In this document: piece by piece, positions 32,574 to 41,646 of the stretch
Position numbering within the stretch: position 1 is the stretch's first letter
Layout: the number at the start of each line of letters is the position of its first letter
DNA from: Actinoplanes oblitus
GTDB taxonomy: Bacteria; Actinomycetota; Actinomycetes; Mycobacteriales; Micromonosporaceae
Direction: 5' to 3'
DNA: 64,000 nt
Assembly (NCBI RefSeq): GCF_030252345.1
Contig: NZ_CP126980.1
Location: forward strand, 372,001-436,000
The notes under the pieces: model-generated
The model's database searches: none
Seen by the model: only the letters and a program-made list of their open reading frames with translations
What the model was told of the DNA's origin: nothing
Made by a program: the position numbers and the translations under genes

Positions 32574-33698
32574 CTAACTCCCGAGAACGCCGCGCACGGT
32601 GTCGATGACGCGATCCTGGTCGGCGTCGCTGAGGTCGACGAAGAGCGGCAGGGAGAGCTCCTCGGCGTAGAAGGACTCGGCCACCGGGCACATGCCGCGC
32701 CGGTACCCGAGGTCCTCGAACACCGGGTGCCAGTACACCGGGATGTAGTTGACCTGCACACCGATCCCGGCCGCGTGCAGCCGGTCGTAGACCTCGCGGC
32801 GCCGGCCGTCCAGCACGCGTACCGGATAGAGGTGCCGCATCGGGTCGACGTCGTCAGGGGTCACCGGCAGCCGCAGCCCGGGTACGTCGGCGAGCAGCGC
32901 GTCGTACCGGGCGGCCAGGTACTGCCGGCGTGCCTTGAACGCGGCCAGCCGGCGCAGCTGGGCGCTGCCGAGCGCGCAGAGCACGTCCGGCAGCCGGTAG
33001 TTCAGGCCGAACTCGTGCACCTCGTAGAACCAGCGGCCCTCGTCGGTGTGCCGTAGCTTCTCCGGCTGCTTCACCATGCCGACCGTGCGGAACGTGCGGA
33101 GCCGGTCCACCAGGTCAGGGTGGATCGAGGCGACCGCGCCGCCCTCACCGGTGGTCAGGTTCTTGGTCGGGAAGAAGGAGAACGTGGTCAGGTCGGCGAG
33201 CGAACCGACCGGCCGGCCCCGGTAGGCCGAGCCGATCGCGTGCGCCGCGTCCGCGATCAGCACGGCGCCGGCGCTGTCGCTGAGTTTGCGCAGCCGGTCG
33301 TAGTCGGCCGGCACGCCGGCGTAGTCGACGGCGGCGATCGCGCGGGTGCGCGGGGTCAGCGCGGCCTCGGCGGCGGCCGGGTCCAGGTTCGCGGTGCCCT
33401 CGTCGATGTCGGCGAAGACCACTGTGGCGCCGAGCATGGCCGCGCCGGAGGCGGTGGCCACGAACGTCATCGGCGTGGTGACCACCTCGTCACCCCGGCC
33501 GATGCCGGCCGCGGCGTACGCGGCGTGCAGCGCTGTGGTCCCGTTGGTGACCGTCACGCACGGCGCGCCGGCGACCTGCTCCAGCTCCGCCTCGAACCCC
33601 CGGACCCGGGGGCCGGTGGTCAGCCAGTCGCTGCCCAGCGCGGCGACCACGGCGTCCACGTCGGACGGAGCGATGGACTGGCGTCCGTACGGCAGCAT
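32574..33698 (-). CDS. pseC: PseC: UDP-4-amino-4,6-dideoxy-altrosamine transaminase
   Basis: A 374-residue DegT/DnrJ/EryC1-type aminotransferase. The PLP lysine is K179 in FSFFPTKNLTTGEGG. The N-terminal LPYGRQSIAPSDVDAVVAAL and TNGTTALHAAYAA, the HAIGSAYRG segment, and the C-terminal GVQVNYIPVYWHP are the usual PseC/WecE-like motifs. It aminates the 4-keto product of PseB. Its ATG (33698) overlaps the pseB stop by one base. Family length is about 375-390, so it is complete. Related sugars (legionaminic, bacillosamine) use similar enzymes; pseB next to it favours pseudaminic acid. Confidence 0.9.
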   Translation of the reverse strand: MLPYGRQSIAPSDVDAVVAALGSDWLTTGPRVRGFEAELEQVAGAPCVTVTNGTTALHAAYAAAGIGRGDEVVTTPMTFVATASGAAMLGATVVFADIDEGTANLDPAAAEAALTPRTRAIAAVDYAGVPADYDRLRKLSDSAGAVLIADAAHAIGSAYRGRPVGSLADLTTFSFFPTKNLTTGEGGAVASIHPDLVDRLRTFRTVGMVKQPEKLRHTDEGRWFYEVHEFGLNYRLPDVLCALGSAQLRRLAAFKARRQYLAARYDALLADVPGLRLPVTPDDVDPMRHLYPVRVLDGRRREVYDRLHAAGIGVQVNYIPVYWHPVFEDLGYRRGMCPVAESFYAEELSLPLFVDLSDADQDRVIDTVRGVLGS

Positions 33699-34678
33699 CA
33701 CTTCTCCGACAGCAGGTCGCGCATCTCGTCCACCGAGAGCCACAGGTCGTTGTTGTCGGAGCGGTAGTTGAAGCCGTCGGCGACCTGCTCGCCACCCTCC
33801 GGCGTCTCGTAACCCCAGCTCGCGGCGACCGGCTGGACCACGTACCGGTCCTTGAAGCGCAGCGTGCGGCGGCTGTCGTCGGCAGCGATCATCTCCTCGT
33901 GCAGCTTCTCGCCCGGGCGCATGCCGATCTCGTGGGTCGGCGAGCCGGGCGCCACCGCCTCGACCAGGTCGAGGATCCGCATGCTCGGAATCCGCGGCAC
34001 GTAGAGCTCGCCGCCGCGCATCACGTCGAAGGAGTTGACGACGAACTCGACGGCCTGGTCCAGGGTGATCCAGAACCGGGTCATCCGCTTGTCGGTGATC
34101 GGCAGGCTCTTGTTCTCGGCGGCCAGCTGGCGGAAGAACGGGACCACCGAGCCGCGGCTGCCCATCACGTTGCCGTAGCGGACCACTGCCAGCCGGGTCG
34201 AGTGGGTGGCGGCGTAGTGGTTGCCAGCCACCACGATCTTGTCGGCGGCCAGCTTGGTCGCGCCGTACAGGTTGATCGGGCTGGACGCCTTGTCGGTGGA
34301 GAGCGCGACGACCTTCTTGACCTCGGCCTGGATGGCCGCGTCGATCACGTTCTGGGTGCCGTTGATGTTGGTCGCGACGAACTCCGACGGGTTGTACTCG
34401 GCGGTGTCCACCTGCTTCAGGGCAGCGGCGTGCACCACGTGGTCGATGCCGTGCATGGCCCGGTCCAGGCGGGCACGGTCCCGGATGTCGCCGAGGAAGA
34501 ACCGCAGCCGGGGATCGCCCCCGAACATCTGCCGGACCTCGTACTGCTTCAGCTCGTCACGGGAGAACACCACGATGCGATGCGGGTCGAGGTGGGTGAG
34601 CGCGTACTTCAGAAATGCCTTGCCGAACGAGCCGGTGGCGCCGGTGACAAGGATCGAGGATCCGCTGATTTCAGACAC
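33698..34678 (-). CDS. pseB: PseB: UDP-N-acetylglucosamine 4,6-dehydratase (inverting)
   Basis: A 326-residue extended short-chain dehydrogenase. VTGATGSFGKAFLKYAL binds NADP, and STDKASSPINLYGATKLAADK carries the Asp-Lys and Tyr-Lys catalytic set of FlaA1/PseB inverting dehydratases. The C-terminal GMRPGEKLHEEMI is diagnostic for the inverting class. GTG 34678 follows GGAGAAAAC. It is the first gene of the pse operon and divergent from the acyl-carrier operon with 189 bp between them, which holds both promoters. It starts the pathway from UDP-GlcNAc. Confidence 0.93.
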   Translation of the reverse strand: MSEISGSSILVTGATGSFGKAFLKYALTHLDPHRIVVFSRDELKQYEVRQMFGGDPRLRFFLGDIRDRARLDRAMHGIDHVVHAAALKQVDTAEYNPSEFVATNINGTQNVIDAAIQAEVKKVVALSTDKASSPINLYGATKLAADKIVVAGNHYAATHSTRLAVVRYGNVMGSRGSVVPFFRQLAAENKSLPITDKRMTRFWITLDQAVEFVVNSFDVMRGGELYVPRIPSMRILDLVEAVAPGSPTHEIGMRPGEKLHEEMIAADDSRRTLRFKDRYVVQPVAASWGYETPEGGEQVADGFNYRSDNNDLWLSVDEMRDLLSEK

Positions 34679-34867
34679 GTGTTTTCTCCGGGGGACTGGG
34701 CAGCAAGGCGCTACGGGGCGGAAGCATAACCACCTGTCCAGGCAATTCCTCGGGTCGCGGAGAACAGCCAATGGCAATTCATTTTCAGTTCAACCGGGAT
34801 TGGTCGTGACGACCGCGCGGCTGCGGGAAGGTGAAGTCCTCCATTTACCACCCCTGGGAGTAACACC

Positions 34868-35110
34868 GTGACTGAGCTGCAGAGACTGCGCGACGCGTTC
34901 CGTACCGCGCTGGACCTTCCGGCGGACGCGCCCGTGGACGACCTGCGCTACCAGGACAATGAGAAGTGGGACTCCCTGGCGCACATGTCGCTCGTCGCCG
35001 CTATCGAAGATGAATTCTCGGTAATGATCGACACGGACGACGTCATCAATATGTCCAGCTTCGCCGAGGCCGTGCGAATCCTCGGTAAATACGGAGTGGA
35101 CGTCAAGTGA
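34868..35110 (+). CDS. Acyl carrier protein
   Basis: An 80-residue acidic carrier protein. The phosphopantetheine Ser36 is in KWDSLAHMSLVAAIEDEF, followed by the helix III segment (FAEAVRILGKYG). GTG 34868 follows GGAG. It heads a five-enzyme operon (reductase, AMP-ligase, LuxE-like, LuxC-like) with overlapping stop/start codons, so it carries a substrate for those enzymes rather than serving housekeeping fatty acid synthesis. There is no ketosynthase in the operon, so the chain must be loaded ready-made. Confidence 0.92.
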   Translation: MTELQRLRDAFRTALDLPADAPVDDLRYQDNEKWDSLAHMSLVAAIEDEFSVMIDTDDVINMSSFAEAVRILGKYGVDVK

Positions 35111-35838
35111 GCGTCGCCCTGGTGACCGGGGCGTCGCGCGGCATCGGCCGGGCGGCCGCCCACCGTCTCGCCGAGCGGGGTTACGACCTGGTCCTGCACG
35201 GGCACGGCCCGGCCGGGGTCGCCGAGACCGCCGAGGCGCTGGCCGGCAAGTTCGGGGTGACGGTGGTCCACGGCGCCGGCGACATCGCCGACCCGCAGAC
35301 CAGCAAGGCACTGGCCCGGCTCGCCTTCGAGCGGTTCAAGCGGCTGGACGCGCTGGTGGTCAACGCCGGCACGCACGCCGCCGGGATGCTCGGCATGACC
35401 GGCGACGACACCATCGCCCGGCTGTTCGCGGTGAACGCGGCGGGTGCGGCGTACACCCTGCAGCACGCGGTGCGCCTGCTGGCCCGCGGGGAGAACCCGG
35501 CAGTGGTGCTGACCGCCTCGATCACCGGCACCCACGGGGCGGCCGGTCAGGCCGTCTACGCCGCGTCCAAGGCCGCCGTGGCCGGGCTGACCAGGTCGGC
35601 TGCCAAGGAACTCGGGCCGCGTGGCATCCGGGTGAACGCCGTCGCGCCCGGCTTCATCGCCACCGACATGCTCGACACCCTGGACGAGGCCGGCCGCGCC
35701 GAGCGGATCGCCGCCACCGCCCTGGGCCGGCTCGGCGTCGCCGAGGAGGTCGCCGACGTGATCGCCTTCCTGCTCTCCACCGAGGCCCGGTTCGTGACCG
35801 GCCAGATCGTCGGGGTCGACGGGGGACTGACACTGTGA
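35107..35838 (+). CDS. FabG-like short-chain dehydrogenase/reductase
   Basis: A 243-residue SDR. VTGASRGIGRAAAHRLAERG is the nucleotide motif. The catalytic Ser is in VVLTASITG, and Tyr-Lys is in AVYAASKAAVAGLTRSAAKELG. VDGGLTL is the C-terminal end. It closely resembles 3-oxoacyl-ACP reductases and probably reduces a keto group on the substrate carried by the ACP encoded just before it. Start GTG 35107 overlaps the ACP stop (GTGA). Confidence 0.92.
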   Translation: MSVALVTGASRGIGRAAAHRLAERGYDLVLHGHGPAGVAETAEALAGKFGVTVVHGAGDIADPQTSKALARLAFERFKRLDALVVNAGTHAAGMLGMTGDDTIARLFAVNAAGAAYTLQHAVRLLARGENPAVVLTASITGTHGAAGQAVYAASKAAVAGLTRSAAKELGPRGIRVNAVAPGFIATDMLDTLDEAGRAERIAATALGRLGVAEEVADVIAFLLSTEARFVTGQIVGVDGGLTL

Positions 35839-37058
35839 ACCTGCTCCACCCGGATGCCCGCGTGATCGACGCCGCGACCGGTGCCGAACTCACCCCCGAG
35901 CTGATCGACGCGGCCGCCGCCGAGCTGGCCGGCGAGCACCTGGTCTTCCTGCCGATGCCGTCGACAGTGCCGGCGGTCGCCCGCTACCTCGCGGCGCTGC
36001 GGCTCGGCGTGCCCGTCGTACTGCTCGACCCGGACGCCGACCACACCGCGCTGATCGAGCGGTACGCCACCGACCGGGTGCATCCGGACCTCGCGCTGCT
36101 GCTCACCACCAGCGGGTCGACCGGCGACCCGAAGCTGGTCAGGTTGTCCCGCTCGGCGGTGCTGGCCAACGCCGGGCAGGTGGCCGACAGCCTCGGCGTG
36201 ACCGGCGCCGACGTGGCGATCACCACGCTGCCGCTGTTCTACTCGTACGGCATGTCGGTGCTGCACTCGCACCTGCTGCGCGGAGCCACCGTGATCCTCG
36301 AACGCAGCGGCATCATGCAGCGCGACTTCTGGACGGCGGTGAACGAGCACCGGGTCAGCTCGATGGCGTTCGTGCCGTACCAGTACGAGATGCTGCGCCG
36401 GCTGCGCTTCGACCCGGCCAAGTACCCGACGCTGCGGACGATCACGCAGGCGGGCGGCCGGTTGCGTACCGAAATGGTCGCCGAATTCGCCGCCAAGATG
36501 GCCGCCGTGGGTGGCCGGATGTTCGTGATGTACGGGCAGACCGAGGCCGGGCCCCGGATGGCCACGCTGCCCCCGGAGCGGATCGCCGACAAGCTCGGCT
36601 CGGTCGGCCTGCCGATGCCCGGGGCGAGCTTCGCCATCGAGGACGACGAGGTCGTCTACCGCGGCCCGAACGTGATGATGGGGTACGCCGAGTCCGCCGC
36701 CGACCTGGTCAAGGGCGACGAGCTGGGCGGCGTGCTGCGCACCGGCGACCTGGGCCGGCTCGACGAGGAGGGCTTCCTCCACCTCACCGGCCGGCTCAAG
36801 CGGATGGGCAAGGTGTTCGGGGTCCGGATCAACCTGGACGACGTGGAGCGGAACTTCCCGGTGACCGCGGTGGCCGGCGACGACAAGCTGCACGTGTTCG
36901 CCGAGGGGATCGGCGCCGACGAGGCCCGGGCGCTGCGCACCAAGATCGCCGAGTGGCTCGGGAGTCACTTCACCGGCATCGACGTACGCGTGATCGAAGC
37001 CTTGCCGTTGCTGCCGAACGGCAAGACGGACTATCGGGCGCTGGAGGCGTCGCTGTGA
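35835..37058 (+). CDS. AMP-dependent acyl ligase (adenylate-forming enzyme)
   Basis: A 407-residue member of the ANL family, about 100 residues shorter at the N-terminus than common acyl-CoA synthetases. The ATP loop LTTSGSTGDPK is at about 90-100, the A5-type motif MYGQTEAGPRM at about 228, then RTGDLG, GRLKRMGKVFGVRI, and the C-terminal catalytic Lys in LPNGKTDY (K397). It should adenylate a carboxylic acid and transfer it to the operon's ACP or to CoA. Start GTG 35835 overlaps the reductase stop. The acid is unknown. Confidence 0.9.
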   Translation: MNLLHPDARVIDAATGAELTPELIDAAAAELAGEHLVFLPMPSTVPAVARYLAALRLGVPVVLLDPDADHTALIERYATDRVHPDLALLLTTSGSTGDPKLVRLSRSAVLANAGQVADSLGVTGADVAITTLPLFYSYGMSVLHSHLLRGATVILERSGIMQRDFWTAVNEHRVSSMAFVPYQYEMLRRLRFDPAKYPTLRTITQAGGRLRTEMVAEFAAKMAAVGGRMFVMYGQTEAGPRMATLPPERIADKLGSVGLPMPGASFAIEDDEVVYRGPNVMMGYAESAADLVKGDELGGVLRTGDLGRLDEEGFLHLTGRLKRMGKVFGVRINLDDVERNFPVTAVAGDDKLHVFAEGIGADEARALRTKIAEWLGSHFTGIDVRVIEALPLLPNGKTDYRALEASL

Positions 37059-38089
37059 GTGTCTTCACCCTCGCTCAGGACGAGAAGGAGGCGGCGCTGC
37101 TGCCCCAGCTCGACGAGCTGACCTCCTTCCACCGGGCGAACTGCGAGCCCTATGACCGCATCCTGTCGGCATCCGGCTACCAGAAGGCCTCCGGCATCGC
37201 CGAGTTGCCGTGGTTGCCGGTACGGCTGTTCAAGACGCTGGACCTCAAGAGCATCCCGGACGACGAGGTGTTCAAGGTCCTCACCTCCAGCGGCACCACC
37301 GGCGACGTCAGCAGGATCTACCTGGACAAGGCGGCCGCCGCCGAGCAGCAGAAACGGCTGGCCGCCACGGTGCAGACCGTGCTCGGCCCGAAACGGCTGC
37401 CGATGCTGCTGGTCGACACCAAGGCGATGCTCAAGGACCGCCGCTCGTTCAGCGCCCGTGGCGCCGGCGTGCTCGGCATGTCCACCTTCGGCCGGGACCA
37501 CGTCTGGGCCCTCGACCTGGACGGGCAGGTCGACCTGGCCGCCATCCGGGGCTTCCTGGCCCGGCACGGCGACGCGCCGTTCCTGATCTTCGGCTTCACC
37601 TTCCTGGTCTGGCTGCACCTCTACGAGGTGGCCCGGGACAACGGCCTCGACCTCGCGAACGGCATCCTGATCCACTCCGGCGGCTGGAAGAAGCTGGTCG
37701 ACCAGGCGGTCTCGCCCGACGAGTTCCGGGCACGGCTGGCCGGCGTCGGCCTGACCCGGGTGCACAACTACTACGGCATGGTCGAGCAGATCGGCACGAT
37801 CTTCCTGGAGGGGCCGGACGGTGGCGCGCTGTACTGCCCGGACTTCGCGGACGTGGTCATCCGCGACCCGCTGACCTGGGCGGAGCTCCCACCCGGCGAA
37901 CCGGGGCTGATCGAGGTGATCAGCACGCTGCCCACCTCGTACCCCGGTCATGTGCTGCTCACCGAGGACCTCGGCGTGGTGCACGGGATCGACGACGGGG
38001 CCTGGCCGGGCAAGCGCTTCTCGGTGCTCGGCCGGCTGCCGCGCGCGGAGGCACGGGGCTGCTCCGACACGTACCGGGAGGCGGCATGA
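37055..38089 (+). CDS. LuxE-like acyl-protein synthetase
   Basis: A 344-residue adenylating enzyme of the LuxE family. LTSSGTTGDVSRIYLD (about 76-91) is the ATP-binding loop, and IFGFTFLVWLHLYE and HNYYGMVEQIGTIF are family core segments. A Cys near the C-terminus (C336, in EARGCSDTYRE) fits the acylated cysteine of LuxE. LuxE activates a fatty acid, carries it as a thioester and passes it to LuxC for reduction. Start GTG 37055 overlaps the ligase stop. No luxD or luxAB is present, so this is not a bioluminescence operon. Confidence 0.88.
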   Translation: MSVFTLAQDEKEAALLPQLDELTSFHRANCEPYDRILSASGYQKASGIAELPWLPVRLFKTLDLKSIPDDEVFKVLTSSGTTGDVSRIYLDKAAAAEQQKRLAATVQTVLGPKRLPMLLVDTKAMLKDRRSFSARGAGVLGMSTFGRDHVWALDLDGQVDLAAIRGFLARHGDAPFLIFGFTFLVWLHLYEVARDNGLDLANGILIHSGGWKKLVDQAVSPDEFRARLAGVGLTRVHNYYGMVEQIGTIFLEGPDGGALYCPDFADVVIRDPLTWAELPPGEPGLIEVISTLPTSYPGHVLLTEDLGVVHGIDDGAWPGKRFSVLGRLPRAEARGCSDTYREAA

Positions 38090-39273
38090 GCATGCGGTTC
38101 CGATTCGGCGCCGAGGGGGACGTCACGGCGCCCTCCGACGACCGGCTCGCCGTCGGTGACCCGCGGGTCGTCGACTTCCTCGCCAAGCTGGCCCGCAAGC
38201 TGCTCGCCCCGGCGCTCGCCCGGCGGCACCCGGAGCTGGGCTCGCTCGGCTACTTCTTGCGCCCCGCCGAGCTCAAGCGCGCGGTGGACCGGATGCGGCG
38301 GGACGACGCGCTGGTCTTCCCCCGGGGCAACGTCTTCCACATCCCGCCGGCCAACGTGGACACCATCTTCGTCTACTCGTGGGCGCTCGCCGCGCTGGCC
38401 GGGAACCACAACGTGGTCCGGATCTCCAGCCGGTCGGCCGGCGCGGCGGAGGCGATCTTCCAGGCGCTGAACGAGGTCGACGCCGACCCGGTGATCGCCC
38501 GCACCCAGCGGATGGTCACCTACGGCCGGGACGACGCCGTCACCGGCGCGCTCAGCCGCTGGGCCGACCTGCGGGTGATCTGGGGCGGCGACGCCGCGGT
38601 GGAGGCGATTCGCCGGCACCCGCTGCGGCCGTCCGGGCGGGACCTGACCTTCCCGGACCGGACGTCCTGGGCGGTGCTCTCGATTCCCGGCTGGCGGGCC
38701 GCCGACCCGGCCGCCCGCAAGGCCGCGGCGCTCGGGTTCGCCAACGACGCGTACTGGTTCGACCAGGCCGCCTGCTCGTCCCCGCGGACCGTGTTCCTGG
38801 TCGGTGCCGGCGACGCCGAGGCGGTCCGGGCGGAGTTCCTGGAGCTGCTGCTGGAGGTCGTCGACCAGCGGGGCTGGACGGTGGACGCGGCGATGGCGGT
38901 GGAGAAGCGGGTCAACGCGTACGGGCTGGCGGCCACCGGTGCCGCCACCTCGATGGAGTTCCCGGACAACCGGATCACCTCGCTCACCCTGACCGGATCG
39001 GATCAGGTGCCCCGGCGCTGGATCGGGGCCGGCGCCTTCCCGTTCGCGCGGGCCGGGTCCCTGGTCGACCTGGTGCCGGTGATGACCCGGCAGGACCAGA
39101 CGGTGAGCCACTTCGGGTTCACCCCGGCCGAGCTGCGCGAGTTCGCGACAGCGTTGGGCGGCCGCGGGGTGGACCGGATCGTGCCGTTCGGCTCGGCGCT
39201 GACCTTCGGGGCGATGTGGGACGGGTACGACCTGCCCGCCGAGTTCACCCGCCTCACCACCCTGCAGACCTGA
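38086..39273 (+). CDS. LuxC-like acyl-CoA/acyl-protein reductase
   Basis: A 395-residue NAD(P)H-dependent acyl reductase related to LuxC and aldehyde dehydrogenases. FPRGNVFHIPPANVDTIFVYSW and RISSRSAGAAEAIFQAL bind the cofactor. The acyl-accepting Cys is C230 in YWFDQAACSSPRTVFL, as in LuxC. It would reduce the thioester made by the LuxE-like protein to an aldehyde. ATG 38086 overlaps the LuxE-like stop. The C-terminal third (about 275-390) matches LuxC length, so it is complete. Confidence 0.88.
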   Translation: MSMRFRFGAEGDVTAPSDDRLAVGDPRVVDFLAKLARKLLAPALARRHPELGSLGYFLRPAELKRAVDRMRRDDALVFPRGNVFHIPPANVDTIFVYSWALAALAGNHNVVRISSRSAGAAEAIFQALNEVDADPVIARTQRMVTYGRDDAVTGALSRWADLRVIWGGDAAVEAIRRHPLRPSGRDLTFPDRTSWAVLSIPGWRAADPAARKAAALGFANDAYWFDQAACSSPRTVFLVGAGDAEAVRAEFLELLLEVVDQRGWTVDAAMAVEKRVNAYGLAATGAATSMEFPDNRITSLTLTGSDQVPRRWIGAGAFPFARAGSLVDLVPVMTRQDQTVSHFGFTPAELREFATALGGRGVDRIVPFGSALTFGAMWDGYDLPAEFTRLTTLQT

Positions 39274-39283
39274 CCAGCGAGCG

Positions 39284-41581
39284 ATGACAACTACCCTGGT
39301 GGCCCGCACGGCCACGGAGCCGGCGTCCCGCGAGGCCGGCGAGTGGCGCTCGCTGCTGCCCTGGATCGTGCCGGCGGTGGCGGCGCTCTGGGCACTGCTC
39401 GGCACCGGCACACCGGCCCGGGACATCGCGCTCTACGGCGGGTACTTCCTGCTGGCGATCGTCGTACCGGGAACTCTGGTCTTCCGGGTCCTCTTCGGCA
39501 GCCGTGGCAACTGGCCGGAGGACCTGACCCTGGGCACCGCCACCGGCCTGGTGGTCATGCTCGCCGGCTGGGCCCTCGGCGCCGCGCTCGGCCAGCAGTC
39601 GCTGCTGATCGGCTGGCCGGTCCTGGTGGTGCTGCCGTTCCTGCTGGTGCCCCGGCTGCGGCGGAGCTGGCGGCGCGGCGCCGGCGACCCGCTGCCGGTC
39701 GGCTGGCACTGGGCGATGGCGGCCGTGCTGCTGCTGGTGATCCTCTGGCTGGCCACCGTCTTCCAGAACTTCCCGCTGCCGCCGGTTCGGTTCGAGTACT
39801 ACAAGGATCTCTACTACCACCTGGCGCTCGTGCACGAGATGACCCGCTCGATGCCGTTCCAGGTGCCGCAGCTGGCCGGGTACGAACTCCGCTACCACTA
39901 CCTCTCCGACGCGGACCTGGCCACCGCCAGCATGGTCACCGGGATCGCGCCGACCACCCTGCTGTTCCGGCTGTGGCTGCTGGCGATCACGGTGGCCGGC
40001 GTGTTCGCCTTCGCCACCCTGGCCCGGGTGCTCAGCGGCCGCTGGTGGGCCGCGCCGGTCGCGGCGGTGGCCGGGTTCGCCGGGCAGGCGGTGTCGTTCG
40101 GCTCGGCGGCCGCCACCTTCAACAGCGGCGGCCCGGTGACCCTGCTCAGCCCGTCGCAGGACATCGCCATGCCGCTGATCGCCCTGTTCGCGGTGCTCGC
40201 CGTGGACCGGCTGCGCGGCCGGCCGCTCGGCTGGGGCTGGGCGTTCCTGCCGTTGCTCGCGGTGGCCGGGGCCGGGTCCAAGGCGAGCGTGCTGCCGCCG
40301 CTCGCGGCCGGGCTAGCGCTGACCGGAGTGGTGTCCCTGGGGCAGCGGCGGAAGGTGCCGTGGGCGGCCGCCGGACTGTTCGCGGTGACCGTGTTCGGCA
40401 TGCTCTTCGGTGCGAGGTTCTTCGCCGGCGGCGGGGCGAGCGTGCTGCAGCCACAGGCGCTGGGCACGCTGCGCTGGCTGGCGCCGTACACGGAGACGCT
40501 GGGCGTCGACGACGGCCCGCGGTGGGGTGGCTTCGTACCGCCCGGTGTCGAGGCGGCGGGCACCACCGGCCGGCTGTTCGTCGCCTGGGTGGTGATCTGG
40601 GCCCTGCTGCTGCAGGCACCCCGCCTGATCGGGCTGGTGGTGCCGCCCCGCACGCGGGGGACCGGTGACCCGGCGTTCGCGCTGATCGCCGGAGTCCTGC
40701 TCGCCGGCCTCGGCGCGACCTGGGTGTTCTGGCATCCGACGGCGAGCCAGGTCTACTTCTACGCCGGCGTCATCCCGTTCGGCGCGGTGCTGGCCGCCTG
40801 GTCGCTGGCCGACCGGGTGCGCTCCTGGCGCGTCCCGGTGGCCGGGGCGGTGGCCGGCGCCCTCTGCGCGGTGCTGCTGCCCCGCGTCGATCCGCCGGCC
40901 CACCCGACCATCGGCCACTGGGCCTGGACGATGGCCGTGCCGCTGCTCCGGCTCGCCGCGATCACCGCGGTGGTGATCGTGGTGCTGGTGGCCGTCTGGC
41001 GGGGCCGGGCCCGGCGGGCGCTGCCGGTGGCGCTGGTCGCCGCGACGCTGGGCGCCGGGGTGGCCTCCTACACCGCGCAGAACGTCGCCGCGATGACCGT
41101 CACCGCGGCACCCAAGGGTGAGCCGAAGTACCAGCTCACCGCGCTGGAGATGCGGGCGGCGCAATGGCTGGACCGGAACGCCGGCCGCGACGACCTGGTG
41201 GCCACCAACGTGCACTGCCGGCCGATGAACGCCACCACGCTCTGCGACGCGCGGGCCTTCTGGGTGGCCGGGCTGGGCGGGCGGCGCACCCTGGTGGAGA
41301 GCTGGGGTTACAGCGACCAGGCGGTGGCGGTGAACGGGGTGGGCAACCGGATCTACTACTACCAGCCGGCGCCGGACAGGGCGTTGTTCGAGCTGAACCA
41401 GCGGGCGTTCACCACCGGTGACCCGGCGGTCGTCGCCCGGCTGCGTGACGAGTACGGCGTACGCTGGTTGTTCGCCGACAGCCGGGCCGGTGCGGTGGCG
41501 CCGGAGCTGTCCGCTGTCGCCACGCAGCGCCTCCGGCTCGGTACGGTGACCATCTATGAACTGGGCCGGGGGTCGGGTTAA
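39284..41581 (+). CDS. Large polytopic membrane protein, GT-C glycosyltransferase-like
   Basis: A 765-residue integral membrane protein with 14 or more hydrophobic segments and a soluble C-terminal domain (about 600-765; LTALEMRAAQWLDRNAGRDDLVATNVH). Near residue 170 the loop RFEYYKDLYYHLALVHEMTRS has the acidic, aromatic character of the first extracellular loop of lipid-linked GT-C transferases, and GYELRYHYLSDADL follows. The architecture fits a transferase using a polyprenyl-phosphate sugar or acyl donor outside the membrane. It starts ten bases after the LuxC-like gene, so it belongs to that operon and may install the decoration. A specific activity cannot be assigned. Confidence 0.65.
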   Translation: MTTTLVARTATEPASREAGEWRSLLPWIVPAVAALWALLGTGTPARDIALYGGYFLLAIVVPGTLVFRVLFGSRGNWPEDLTLGTATGLVVMLAGWALGAALGQQSLLIGWPVLVVLPFLLVPRLRRSWRRGAGDPLPVGWHWAMAAVLLLVILWLATVFQNFPLPPVRFEYYKDLYYHLALVHEMTRSMPFQVPQLAGYELRYHYLSDADLATASMVTGIAPTTLLFRLWLLAITVAGVFAFATLARVLSGRWWAAPVAAVAGFAGQAVSFGSAAATFNSGGPVTLLSPSQDIAMPLIALFAVLAVDRLRGRPLGWGWAFLPLLAVAGAGSKASVLPPLAAGLALTGVVSLGQRRKVPWAAAGLFAVTVFGMLFGARFFAGGGASVLQPQALGTLRWLAPYTETLGVDDGPRWGGFVPPGVEAAGTTGRLFVAWVVIWALLLQAPRLIGLVVPPRTRGTGDPAFALIAGVLLAGLGATWVFWHPTASQVYFYAGVIPFGAVLAAWSLADRVRSWRVPVAGAVAGALCAVLLPRVDPPAHPTIGHWAWTMAVPLLRLAAITAVVIVVLVAVWRGRARRALPVALVAATLGAGVASYTAQNVAAMTVTAAPKGEPKYQLTALEMRAAQWLDRNAGRDDLVATNVHCRPMNATTLCDARAFWVAGLGGRRTLVESWGYSDQAVAVNGVGNRIYYYQPAPDRALFELNQRAFTTGDPAVVARLRDEYGVRWLFADSRAGAVAPELSAVATQRLRLGTVTIYELGRGSG

Positions 41582-41640
41582 CCCTACCGTCGATCGGGCG
41601 GCCCGCAGGATCGGATGGGAGGGCTCCGGTGCCTAGCGTC
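41575..41640 (+). promoter_or_regulatory. Leaderless promoter with GGGTTAACCCTACC element (kinase)
   Basis: GGGTTAACCCTACC (41575-41588) lies 72 bases before ATG 41647. A -10-like TAGCGT (41634-41639) is followed by seven bases and then ATG, so the mRNA is probably leaderless. The element straddles the stop of the preceding gene. The same element and -10 occur with 71-base spacing before the MMPL gene at 45291. Confidence 0.65.
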
Positions 41641-41646
41641 GAGGAC

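Noticed and set aside
34868..39273. Bioluminescence (lux) operon
   Set aside because: LuxC- and LuxE-like genes are present, but luxA, luxB and luxD are absent, and the ACP, SDR and ligase neighbours point to glycan or lipid modification instead.
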